Source: CAYUCY01 sp964443525 (GTDB lineage Bacteria > Pseudomonadota > Alphaproteobacteria > Caedimonadales > Caedimonadaceae). From it: a DNA stretch of 25,058 bases. The position numbers were made by a program, and so were the translations under genes. Of this stretch, positions 14,911 through 22,299 are shown piece after piece (within the stretch, counting starts at the first letter, position 1; the number at the start of each line of letters is the position of its first letter). Where the stretch lies: positions 1 through 25,058 of the forward strand of contig CAYUCY010000016.1 in the NCBI GenBank assembly GCA_964443525.1, in the 5' to 3' direction. The notes beneath the pieces are model-generated. The model searched no databases, had not been told where the DNA came from, and saw only the letters and a program-made list of their open reading frames with translations.

Positions 14911-15003
14911 TGGCGGAGGGAGAGGGATTCGAACCCTCGATACGGATAATCTCCGTATAACGGTTTAGCAAACCGGCGCCTTCAGCCACTCGGCCACCCC
15001 TCC
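14911..15003 (-). tRNA. tRNA-Ser(GCU)
   Basis: A 93-nt class II tRNA with encoded CCA. The acceptor stem is GGAGGGG paired to TCCCTCC (one G-T wobble), followed by discriminator G. The D arm is GGCCGAGTGGCTGAAGGC-like, the anticodon loop TTGCTAA gives anticodon GCT (reads AGC/AGU), there is a long variable arm with stem TACGGA/TCCGTA, and the T arm contains GGTTCGAATCC. A TTGACA-type promoter lies just upstream. Confidence 0.97.
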
Positions 15004-15025
15004 TTGAGGTATTGAGACATTCAAA

Positions 15026-15054
15026 AAACTAGCGGGTGTGAAGACCATTGTCAA
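15026..15054 (-). promoter_or_regulatory. Promoter of tRNA-Ser
   Basis: On the minus strand, a perfect TTGACA (15049-15054) is followed after 17 bp by TAGTTT (15026-15031). Transcription would begin about 15 nt before the mature tRNA 5' end. The -10 match is partial. Confidence 0.5.
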
Positions 15055-15133
15055 TTCTTAGATCGATGATGAATGGATTTTATGGAAATTCTCAACTAAT
15101 TTAAAGAATTTTAAAAACAAATTTCGAGAGATG

Positions 15134-15472
15134 TTATGTCTTCTTGCCGGGTTTAGGACTAAACTGGGTCTCAAACTTATCCGGGACGTCCTTCCATTGA
15201 TCGGCATCTTGAGGGACTCCCCCCTTAAGGCGAATATTAGGCCATTGCTCGGCATAGATGCGGTTGACCTCAACCCATTTTTCCATACCGGGGGTCGTAT
15301 CAGGCTTGATAGCCTCAATAGGACATTCTGGCTCACACACACCGCAATCGATACATTCGTCCGGATTAATGACAAGCATGTTTTCCCCTTCATAAAAACA
15401 ATCAACGGGACACACTTCGACGCAGTCTTGATATTTACAGCGAATACAAGAATCAGTGACCACGTAAGTCAT
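15134..15472 (-). CDS. fdxA: FdxA-type [3Fe-4S][4Fe-4S] ferredoxin, full-length copy
   Basis: A 112-residue ferredoxin matching the standard FdxA length: MTYVVTDSCIRCKYQDCVEV, then CPVDCFYEGENMLVINPDEC, IDCGVCEPECPIEAIKPD, and a C-terminal extension after WPNI ending FSPKPGKKT. The cysteine pattern supports one 3Fe-4S and one 4Fe-4S cluster, so it is a small cytoplasmic electron carrier. The start is ATG 15470-15472 with AGGAGG 5 nt upstream; the TTG directly before it would be too close to the ribosome binding site. It follows the other ferredoxin gene with a 9-nt gap, downstream of fabH. The redox partner is not shown by the context. Confidence 0.93.
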   Translation of the reverse strand: MTYVVTDSCIRCKYQDCVEVCPVDCFYEGENMLVINPDECIDCGVCEPECPIEAIKPDTTPGMEKWVEVNRIYAEQWPNIRLKGGVPQDADQWKDVPDKFETQFSPKPGKKT

Positions 15473-15481
15473 CAAAACCTC

Positions 15482-15751
15482 CTAGGGAGCAGGCTTACAC
15501 CTACAAGGATGAATATTGGGCCATCGCTCAGCGTGGGTGCGGTTGATTTCGACCCATTTTTCCATGCCAGGGGCCGTGTCAGGCTTGATGGCGTCAACCG
15601 GACACTCCGGCTCGCATATGCCGCAATCGATACACTCGTATGGATTAATGATCAGCATGGTCTCCCCTTCATAAAAACAATCAACGGGGCATACTTCGAC
15701 GCAATCGCGATCTTTACAACGAATACAGGAATCAGTTACCGCGTAAGCCAT
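15482..15751 (-). CDS. FdxA-type ferredoxin, C-terminally truncated tandem copy
   Basis: An 89-residue paralogue of its neighbour: MAYAVTDSCIRCKDRDCVEV, CPVDCFYEGETMLIINPYEC, IDCGICEPECPVDAIKPD, then WPNIHPCRCKPAP and stop. All cluster cysteines of FdxA are kept, so both clusters could form. The last 25 or so residues of the standard protein are missing and are replaced by a short tail with two extra cysteines (HPCRC). The ATG (15749-15751) has GAGG 4 nt upstream. It lies 16 nt after the fabH stop and 9 nt before the full-length copy, so all three are probably on one transcript. Near-identity of the two cores indicates tandem duplication; whether the short copy works is open. Confidence 0.85.
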   Translation of the reverse strand: MAYAVTDSCIRCKDRDCVEVCPVDCFYEGETMLIINPYECIDCGICEPECPVDAIKPDTAPGMEKWVEINRTHAERWPNIHPCRCKPAP

Positions 15752-15767
15752 CAAGCCTCATTACTCA

Positions 15768-16754
15768 TTAATACCGAACTAGAGCAGACCCCCACACAAG
15801 ACCTCCGCCAATCGCTTCATGAAGGATCAGGTCACCTTTTTTAAGACGCCCTTCGCTTTGGGCAACCCACATGGCAAGCGGAATAGAGGCGGCCGAAGTA
15901 TTAGCATGCTTTTGAACGGTTGTAATCACCTTGTCGGAACTCATATTCAGACGTTCCGCAACAGAGGAAATGATTCTCAAATTCGCTTGATGGGGAATAA
16001 ACCAGTCAATGTCCTCGCCCGTGAGATTGTAGTGATCCAGGGTGGTCTTAGCCGAATCAAAGAGCTTGGTTACTGCATGTTTATAAACTTCCTGCCCATC
16101 CATCCGAAGGCGCCCCACACTTCCTGTAGAGGACGGTCCACCGTCCGCAGTTAAAATATCGTTAAATCTGCCGTCCGACTGAAGGTGGACACCGATGATC
16201 CCGCTATCCACCTTCGGGTTTTCAAGCTCTTTTCCCTCCAAAACAACGGCTCCCGCCCCATCCCCGAAAAGAACACAGGTAGATCTGTCCTCCATATCAA
16301 GCATCTTCGTCAAACACTCGGCGCCAATGACGAGGGCATACTTACCTTGCCCTACCCGAAGAAAGTTATTGGCTACATTCAGAGCCACAAGAAAACCCGC
16401 ACAAACGCCTGCCACATCGAATCCGAGGGCTTTTCTGTTTCCAAGTTTACGTTGAACGATCGTTGCTGTTGAAGGAAACGTTCGATCGGGCGTGGTCGTC
16501 CCGACAATGATATAATCCAGCTCCTCAGCCGTAAGGCCGGCTTGATCTAAGGCTCTTTCAGCCGCCTTGACGCAAAGATCGGAGGTAAATTCCCCTTCTC
16601 CGGCAAAATGGCGTTGATGAATGCCGGTACGCTCCACAATCCATTCGTGGGATGTGTCCATTCGCTTGGCAAAGTCATGATTCGTCACGACGTTTTCAGG
16701 AAGATACCCCCCGATCCCGGTAATTTCCGAACGCTTTAAATGAGGCTGAAACAT
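15768..16754 (-). CDS. fabH: 3-oxoacyl-ACP synthase III (KAS III)
   Basis: A 328-residue condensing enzyme that starts fatty acid synthesis by joining acetyl-CoA (or another short acyl-CoA) to malonyl-ACP in the cytoplasm. The catalytic triad is visible: C118 in GVCAGF, H255 in PHQANLR and N285 in KHANTSAAS. The N-terminal SEITGIGGYLPENVVTN and HEWIVERTGI are typical, and the C-terminus ends GGGLVWGSALVRY. It follows plsX with a 5-nt gap, the usual alphaproteobacterial order, and is followed by ferredoxin genes rather than the ihfA/merR genes often seen there. Confidence 0.96.
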   Translation of the reverse strand: MFQPHLKRSEITGIGGYLPENVVTNHDFAKRMDTSHEWIVERTGIHQRHFAGEGEFTSDLCVKAAERALDQAGLTAEELDYIIVGTTTPDRTFPSTATIVQRKLGNRKALGFDVAGVCAGFLVALNVANNFLRVGQGKYALVIGAECLTKMLDMEDRSTCVLFGDGAGAVVLEGKELENPKVDSGIIGVHLQSDGRFNDILTADGGPSSTGSVGRLRMDGQEVYKHAVTKLFDSAKTTLDHYNLTGEDIDWFIPHQANLRIISSVAERLNMSSDKVITTVQKHANTSAASIPLAMWVAQSEGRLKKGDLILHEAIGGGLVWGSALVRY

Positions 16755-16759
16755 TCTTT

Positions 16760-17830
16760 TTAAACTCCTGCTGAAATTGTATTCGGAGACCGGGATAATT
16801 CGCTTTCTTGACTGACAAGGAGATCGTGGGGGATCCGGGCAAGCCCTTTTTGAATTTTTTCGTTAAATTTATTTTCGATCATGTGAATAGCAACTTTCAA
16901 AGCACTTGCGAATCCTTCCGCGTCCATACCGCCGTGACTTTTGACGGATACCCCCTTTAAGCCCAAAAACGGAGCTCCATTATAAAGGCGCGGATCCACC
17001 TTATTCTTCAAATAATCAAAAGCTCCTTTTGCGAGCAAAGCCCCTGTTTTCGAGAGGAGAGACCGATCGATCCCCTCTTTCAAGAAGAGACCTAGGAGAC
17101 GAGCGGTGCCTTCCATGGTTTTCAAAGCCACATTTCCCGTAAAGCCATCCGTGACGATCACATCAACGGACCCTTTGGCAATATCGTCTCCTTCTATAAA
17201 TCCTTTGAAGCCCGGGAAAAGGCTCGATTCTTTCATCACTTGATGGACAAGTTTCAGAGTCGCATGCCCTTTAAGTTCTTCGGACCCTATATTTAAAAGA
17301 CCAATCGTCGGTTCCTCAACGCCCAACTCTATGCGGGCAAGGGTCATCCCCATGAGAGCAAATTGAAGATAGTTTTCTGCGGATACTTCAACGTTTGCAC
17401 CCAAATCAAGCATGACTTTAGAGCCGTTTACGGTTGGAACTAAAGATCCCAAGGCGGGACGGTCAATCCCATCCAACGTCCCTAACATTAGCTTGGACAA
17501 GGCCATATAAGCCCCTGTATTCCCGGCAGAGATAACTCCGTCTGCATGCCCTTCTCTGACAGCCAAAACAGCCCGCCTCATACTGGAATCCTTGAAGCCT
17601 CTGACAGCCGCACTCGGTTTTGTGTCGGCCGTGATGATCTCGGGGGCATGAAAAAGAGAGCAATGGGAGGGAAGATTAAAGCGTAGACTCAAAGGCTCCA
17701 AAGTGTCTCTGGGGCCATATACATGGAACCGGACGGAAGGATACTCGTGAGCAACCCGGGAGACGGCTTCAACCACCATGGCGGGGGCTTGATCTCCCCC
17801 CATGCCGTCAATGCTTAAGACAATACCCAA
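16760..17830 (-). CDS. plsX: Phosphate acyltransferase PlsX
   Basis: A 356-residue protein converting acyl-ACP to acyl-phosphate, the first step toward phosphatidic acid with PlsY. Family marks are the N-terminal SIDGMGGDQAP, SAGNTGAYMALS, RPALGSLVPT, DLGANVEV, GNVALKTMEGTARLL and SHGGMDAEGFASALKVA. The start is a TTG (17828-17830), supported by AGGGGA 8 nt upstream, while no ATG fits before the conserved MGGD motif. It lies 39 nt after rpmF and 5 nt before fabH. Confidence 0.95.
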   Translation of the reverse strand: MGIVLSIDGMGGDQAPAMVVEAVSRVAHEYPSVRFHVYGPRDTLEPLSLRFNLPSHCSLFHAPEIITADTKPSAAVRGFKDSSMRRAVLAVREGHADGVISAGNTGAYMALSKLMLGTLDGIDRPALGSLVPTVNGSKVMLDLGANVEVSAENYLQFALMGMTLARIELGVEEPTIGLLNIGSEELKGHATLKLVHQVMKESSLFPGFKGFIEGDDIAKGSVDVIVTDGFTGNVALKTMEGTARLLGLFLKEGIDRSLLSKTGALLAKGAFDYLKNKVDPRLYNGAPFLGLKGVSVKSHGGMDAEGFASALKVAIHMIENKFNEKIQKGLARIPHDLLVSQESELSRSPNTISAGV

Positions 17831-17869
17831 GGCAATAATCCCCTGACGGTAGTTTATTACGGTGCAATT

Positions 17870-18058
17870 CTACTCTGACGCAACGGGAACGGCAACAACT
17901 TCGCGATCTCCATAATGACCGCAAGCTCCGCACATGTGATGGGGGCGCTTCAACTCACCGCAGTTGGGACAATCCATCGCCGTAGATGTTTTTAAAGCGT
18001 GATGAGCGCGGCGCATATCACGACGAGACTTAGAGGTTTTTTTCTTAGGAACAGCCAT
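17870..18058 (-). CDS. rpmF: 50S ribosomal protein L32
   Basis: A 62-residue protein of normal L32 size: MAVPKKKTSKSRRDMRRAHH at the N-terminus, then a zinc-ribbon motif with C30-x2-C33 and C43-x2-C46 (CPNCGELKRPHHMCGACG). It is part of the large ribosomal subunit. GAGG lies 8 nt before the ATG. It leads the rpmF-plsX-fabH group, which ties lipid synthesis to ribosome production in many bacteria. Confidence 0.97.
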   Translation of the reverse strand: MAVPKKKTSKSRRDMRRAHHALKTSTAMDCPNCGELKRPHHMCGACGHYGDREVVAVPVASE

Positions 18059-18495
18059 TTTAATTCCTCATCATTTATCTGATTAAAACGTATTGCGCCA
18101 TTCATAGCGAATTTTTCTGCAAACAGCAAGCAAAATGGCAAATTGAATGCTTCGTTCAAAACATGCAAGAGGTAAAGCGCCTCTAAGAGGAATTTTTTAA
18201 GAGTCGTCAAGTTAATGAGAAATTGTGGTGTAAGGAGATTAATAATCAGATTGAAAACGCCCATCAACCAACCAGGTGAAAAGAGAAATTTCTGATTAAA
18301 TTCAAGTCTCTTCAAAGCATACAGAGAGCCCTGTCTCTCATGGAGAAAGCTCAGATTTCTTTAGGAGACCGTCAATACCTCTATTGCAGCGCTCCAGCAG
18401 AGGCTCGTTTTCAATGAGCCCGCGACCTCTGATATCACGTTGCTCACTAGACGGGGCTCTTCAGCTCATTTATTTTCTCTTCTTTTTAAGTTAAA
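18059..18495. other. 437-nt intergenic region with inverted repeats, no recognised gene
   Basis: This gap lies downstream of the wbp operon and upstream of rpmF. The half next to rpmF is AT-rich and should hold the rpmF promoter, but no clear -35/-10 pair stands out. The other half (about 18320-18470) is richer in GC and has several small inverted repeats: GAGAG/CTCTC near 18330, GGCTC/GAGCC near 18405-18420 with competing AGAGG/CCTCT arms, and GAGCCC/GGGCTC spanning about 18416-18462, followed by a T-rich stretch on the plus strand. A structured RNA or a terminator is possible, but no RNA family is recognised. Confidence 0.35.
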
Positions 18496-19572
18496 TCAAA
18501 TACTTATTAGCACATCGACAATCTTAGAAGATGCTTTTCCATTACCATAAAGGGATGAAGAATATGAAAAACCTCTTGATAATACTTCATGAATTTTTTC
18601 TACCAAAGAATTTTCTTTTCCAAATTCTATTAATGCATGATTACTGTGGTTGAGAAGTTCTACCCATTCGGTTTGGTCTCGCAAAACTACACAAGGAGTC
18701 TCTAAAAAATAAGCTTCTTTTTGCAAGCCGCCGGAATCTGTCAAAATAATTTTAGCGTTTGCCGTTAAAGAAAGCATCTCAGTGTATCCGACTGGTTCGA
18801 TAAAATGAATATTTTTTATTTCAGTATTTATGTCGTTTAGATATTTTCTTGTTCGAGGATGAATTGGGAAAAGAATAGGAAGAGCTTTCCCAACCTTATT
18901 TAAAGATGAAAATATTTCTTTCATTCTTGAAAGATCGTCCGTATTTTCAGCTCTATGTATTGTACAAAGAGCATATGATCCTTTATTTATCTTATATAAA
19001 TCTTGCAGATCTTGAAATTTTTTATCAGCACCCGGCTTGTAATGAAGAACCGTGTCGTACATTACATCCCCGACCTGCTTAATAACATTTTTTGAAAACC
19101 CTTCTTCAAGTAAGTTTTTTGTCGCCGTTTCTGTGGGTGTAAAAAGAAGAGAGGAAACATGATCTGCAATAATGCGATTAATTTCTTCAGGCATCTTCTT
19201 ATTGAAAGATCTAAGCCCCGCTTCTATATGATCGACGGGGATGTGAAGCTTGGCTGCAGCCAAAGCGCCTGCTAAAGTTGAGTTTGTATCTCCATATACT
19301 AAAACCCGATCTGGTTTCTCATTAAGGAAAACTTCTTCGATCTGCAACAACATTTTTCCTGTTTGCATACCGTGTCCCCCTCCGTTAACCCCAAGATTGT
19401 ACTTAGGTTTTTTCAGCTTTAACTCTTCAAAAAATATATCCGACATCCCAGGGTCGTAATGTTGGCCTGTATGGAGAAGAACTTCATCGATTCCCTGATT
19501 CGCGAGCGCTAAAGAAAGAGGTGCTGATTTAATAAATTGGGGTCTTGCCCCAAGAATAGTTAAAACTTTCAT
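18496..19572 (-). CDS. wbpI: UDP-sugar 2-epimerase, non-hydrolysing (WbpI/WecB type)
   Basis: A 358-residue epimerase starting MKVLTILGARPQFIKSAPLS. Conserved acid and histidine positions appear as D95 (YGDTNS), E117 (DHIEAGLRSF), E130 (MPEEINR) and H206 (TIHRAEN), and SGGLQKEA marks the nucleotide-binding C-terminal domain. The fold fits both UDP-GlcNAc 2-epimerase (WecB) and UDP-2,3-diacetamido-glucuronate 2-epimerase (WbpI). Its place as the last gene after wbpA, wbpB-D and wbpE favours WbpI, giving the mannuronic form as the final product. It overlaps wbpE by 4 nt (ATGA). WecB is the main alternative. Confidence 0.88.
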   Translation of the reverse strand: MKVLTILGARPQFIKSAPLSLALANQGIDEVLLHTGQHYDPGMSDIFFEELKLKKPKYNLGVNGGGHGMQTGKMLLQIEEVFLNEKPDRVLVYGDTNSTLAGALAAAKLHIPVDHIEAGLRSFNKKMPEEINRIIADHVSSLLFTPTETATKNLLEEGFSKNVIKQVGDVMYDTVLHYKPGADKKFQDLQDLYKINKGSYALCTIHRAENTDDLSRMKEIFSSLNKVGKALPILFPIHPRTRKYLNDINTEIKNIHFIEPVGYTEMLSLTANAKIILTDSGGLQKEAYFLETPCVVLRDQTEWVELLNHSNHALIEFGKENSLVEKIHEVLSRGFSYSSSLYGNGKASSKIVDVLISI

Positions 19573-20705
19573 TGCCCTAAAACCGTTATCAATTTTTCAA
19601 TAATATAAGATTGCTCATCGTTCGAAAGATAAGGGTGCATCGGTAAACTCATGACGTCATTTGCAAGCCGCTCACTGACTCGTAATGAATTTTCTGCACG
19701 CGGATAATGCGAATAAGCCGTCTGAAGATGTAAAGGCTTCACATAATAAATCATCGTTGGAATTCCTGCTTCTTTTAAGAAATGCATAATTTTCGCCCTA
19801 TTTCTTCCCTCTAAATCAAGAGTATATTGAGCCCAGACAGAAGTAACATCCTGAGGAACATAAGGTGTTTTTGCATACGGCTTGAGCGCTTCAGTGTAAA
19901 TGGAAGCTATATAATTCCGAGCTTTAATTTCATCAGGAAAAATCCGAAGCTTTTCTATCAAGATGGCAGCCTGCATTGTATCCAAGCGAGCATTCATTCC
20001 GATGCGAATGTTGTCATATTTATCAGTTCCTTGTCCATGAACACGAAGAGACTTAAAAACTGTGTAGCTATTTGTATCATCGGTAAAGACAGCTCCGCCA
20101 TCTCCATAACACCCGAGAGGTTTTGCAGGAAAGAAGCTTGTTGTTGTTGTTGATCCTAAAGTCCCAACTTTTTTACCCTTATATGTTGCTCCAAAGCTTT
20201 GTGCTCCGTCCGCCAAAACCCACATGTCGTATTCATCGGCAATAGATTGAATCTGATCATAGTCTGCGGGCAGGCCAAATAAATCGACAGGAATGATCCC
20301 TGATAGTTTGAGCCCCATTCTCTTGGCGACGTCAATCCCTTTTTCAAGGCTTTTCGGGTCCATATTAAATGTGTCTTCAAGCACATCAACAAAAATAGGT
20401 GTTGCCCCCATCCAGCTCACAACCTCAGCTGTTGCTGCAAAAGTAAATGTCGGCACAAAAACCGCTTCACCAGCTCCAACGTTCTTAGCCATTAAATAAA
20501 GTCCTAAAGCGTCTGTTCCGTTAGCACACGACAAAACATGCTTAGCACCACAAAAATCTGATAAAGCTTTCTCGAGATCATAAACTTCAGGGCCCATTAT
20601 GTAGTGCCCATGATCAAGAACTTTTAAAACAGCGTCATTAATGAGCGGTCTAATCTTTTTCTGCTGAGCCTGCAGATCAATAAATTGAATTCCTTTCTTT
20701 GACAC
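19569..20705 (-). CDS. wbpE: Nucleotide-sugar aminotransferase (DegT/DnrJ/EryC1; WbpE type)
   Basis: A 378-residue PLP-dependent aminotransferase. The PLP lysine is K195 in SFFPAKPLGCYGDGG; other family blocks are GPEVYDLEKAL, CANGTDALGLYL, PTFTFAATAEVV, VDLFGLPAD and ADGAQSFGA. WbpE transfers an amino group from glutamate to the 3-keto sugar made by WbpB, giving UDP-2-acetamido-3-amino-glucuronate. The start is GTG (20703-20705), with GAGGAG 8 nt upstream; its first base is the last base of the upstream stop, so translation is coupled. Position between the WbpB-D fusion and WbpI supports the assignment over other DegT sugar aminotransferases. Confidence 0.9.
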   Translation of the reverse strand: MSKKGIQFIDLQAQQKKIRPLINDAVLKVLDHGHYIMGPEVYDLEKALSDFCGAKHVLSCANGTDALGLYLMAKNVGAGEAVFVPTFTFAATAEVVSWMGATPIFVDVLEDTFNMDPKSLEKGIDVAKRMGLKLSGIIPVDLFGLPADYDQIQSIADEYDMWVLADGAQSFGATYKGKKVGTLGSTTTTSFFPAKPLGCYGDGGAVFTDDTNSYTVFKSLRVHGQGTDKYDNIRIGMNARLDTMQAAILIEKLRIFPDEIKARNYIASIYTEALKPYAKTPYVPQDVTSVWAQYTLDLEGRNRAKIMHFLKEAGIPTMIYYVKPLHLQTAYSHYPRAENSLRVSERLANDVMSLPMHPYLSNDEQSYIIEKLITVLGQ

Positions 20706-22291
20706 TATATCTTCTCCTCATTTTCAACCACTTCTAAGAAACCATCTTGAGAAACCTGGTATTTTATTCCTGTTCGAGGACATGTTAAGTTTTCACCGAG
20801 CTTTTCACCTGCATGACTCATCCAACCGATCTGTCTTGCAGGAACGCCTGCCATTAAAGAAAAAGGCTTTGTATCATTTGTCACGACGGCCCCTGCGGCA
20901 ATGAAGCTATATGCGCCCAACTTATGACCACAAACAATCGTTGCATTAGCACCGATAGTAACGCCTTTTTCAACCAACGTAGCGCGATATTCATCTTTAC
21001 GCTCAACATCCGAACGTGGGTTATTGACGTTCGTAAAAACACAAGACGGCCCACAGAAAACTGCCTCTTCAAGAATAACTCCTTTATAGAGACTTACATT
21101 ATTTTGAATTTTGCATCGATCTCCTACCACCACATTATCAGCAATGAAAACATTTTGACCGATGCTAACATTCTTCCCAATTTTTGCCCCCTTCATCACA
21201 TGTGAAAAATGCCAAATTTTAGAATCTTTTCCGATGGATGCTTCCGGGTCCACGTAGGAGGATTCATGAATAAAATAGGAAGAAACTTTTATTTCCTCTA
21301 AACTCGAAATTTGAATTTCACGATGAAGTTTTCGAGATTTTTCGGATGCATCAAGAACCTTTAAAACTCCCATCCCTTCTATGGCATCTGTCCTTGGAGT
21401 TGTATTTTGCAGTACGCAATCCAAAAAATGCTTACATTCTGCCTTAAGAGGTTCCTCTTCAAGTAACTCTATATAGGTTGGCTCTGCTTTAAAAGGTTCT
21501 GGAAATTCATTTTTCCATTCCAACTTATGCTTATAGAGAGCAAGTTTTTGATTCCATGGTGCAAGGTCATTGAAAACAGCCATTCCTTGGTCCCCTACAA
21601 CAACTAATTTCTGCTCCTTAAACGGGTGCAGCCATGAGACAAAGATATGAGCATTGATTCCATTTTTAAATTTAAGTGAAGTCAGGGTCGTATCATCAAT
21701 TCCCGGGATAAGATAAGAAGCTCCTGCTGTAAGAACCGTATCCGGTAATGTTCCTGCCAACTGTAAAATCATCGAGATATCATGAGGGGCAAAACTCCAG
21801 AATACATTTTCTTCTCTCCTTATTTTTCCTAAATTAAGTCGATTCGAATAAATGTATTGAAGGCGCCCGAGCATTCCTTCAGCAACTAAATCCTTAATTT
21901 TGATGAAAGCGGGGTGATATTGCAATAAATGCCCAACCATGACCTGACGATTACAGGCATGGGCCATCTCAATTACTTTTCGGGCGTCAGTCAAGCTTAA
22001 GGCAAGCGGTTTTTCTACAAAGACATGTTTCTCAGCTTTAAGAGCTAAGGTGGCTATTTCGGCGTGCTGTTCAGCGGGAACCGCTAAAACAACCCCCTTA
22101 ATTTCATTGTTCCTTAATATCTCTTCAAATGACAACGCTGGAATATTGTAAAGCTTTGTCATCTTGGCAGCATTTCCAGGCGACACATCGCTAATGGCAC
22201 CTAAGGCTCCTAACTCATAAAAATTTCGAACTAGATTTTTTCCCCAGTACCCGCATCCGATAACAGCAATACAATTATTATTTTGAGTCAT
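20705..22291 (-). CDS. Fused UDP-sugar 3-dehydrogenase and N-acetyltransferase (WbpB-WbpD)
   Basis: A 528-residue two-domain protein. Residues 1 to about 328 are a Gfo/Idh/MocA oxidoreductase: AVIGCGYWGKNL (Rossmann fold), FVEKPLALS with catalytic K94, and APHDISM at 168-174. This domain matches WbpB, the NAD-dependent 3-dehydrogenase of UDP-GlcNAc-uronate. Residues from about 338 to 510 are a left-handed beta-helix acyltransferase with hexapeptide repeats (ASIGKDSKIWHFSHV, AKIGKNVSIGQNVFIADNVVVG, VTIGANATIVCGHKLGAYSFIAAGAVV), matching WbpD, which N-acetylates the 3-amino group. In Pseudomonas and Bordetella these are separate genes. The two steps flank the WbpE transamination, so the fusion holds both partners of WbpE. 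Start ATG with AGGA 6 nt upstream, 8 nt after wbpA. Confidence 0.9.
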   Translation of the reverse strand: MTQNNNCIAVIGCGYWGKNLVRNFYELGALGAISDVSPGNAAKMTKLYNIPALSFEEILRNNEIKGVVLAVPAEQHAEIATLALKAEKHVFVEKPLALSLTDARKVIEMAHACNRQVMVGHLLQYHPAFIKIKDLVAEGMLGRLQYIYSNRLNLGKIRREENVFWSFAPHDISMILQLAGTLPDTVLTAGASYLIPGIDDTTLTSLKFKNGINAHIFVSWLHPFKEQKLVVVGDQGMAVFNDLAPWNQKLALYKHKLEWKNEFPEPFKAEPTYIELLEEEPLKAECKHFLDCVLQNTTPRTDAIEGMGVLKVLDASEKSRKLHREIQISSLEEIKVSSYFIHESSYVDPEASIGKDSKIWHFSHVMKGAKIGKNVSIGQNVFIADNVVVGDRCKIQNNVSLYKGVILEEAVFCGPSCVFTNVNNPRSDVERKDEYRATLVEKGVTIGANATIVCGHKLGAYSFIAAGAVVTNDTKPFSLMAGVPARQIGWMSHAGEKLGENLTCPRTGIKYQVSQDGFLEVVENEEKI

Positions 22292-22299
22292 GAAAATTC

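Noticed and set aside
14888..14989. N-terminal extension of the small minus-strand protein into the tRNA
   Set aside because: The extra residues are translated from mature tRNA-Ser sequence; the ATG at 14887 gives a proper signal sequence.
15131..15844. 237-codon plus-strand frame opposite the ferredoxin genes
   Set aside because: It is antisense to both ferredoxins; its internal repetition simply mirrors the tandem gene duplication.
17992..18315. 107-codon minus-strand frame overlapping the start of rpmF
   Set aside because: It runs into rpmF in another frame and occupies the expected rpmF promoter region; its hydrophobic Leu/Phe-rich translation is what AT-rich noncoding DNA gives. A relic cannot be fully excluded.
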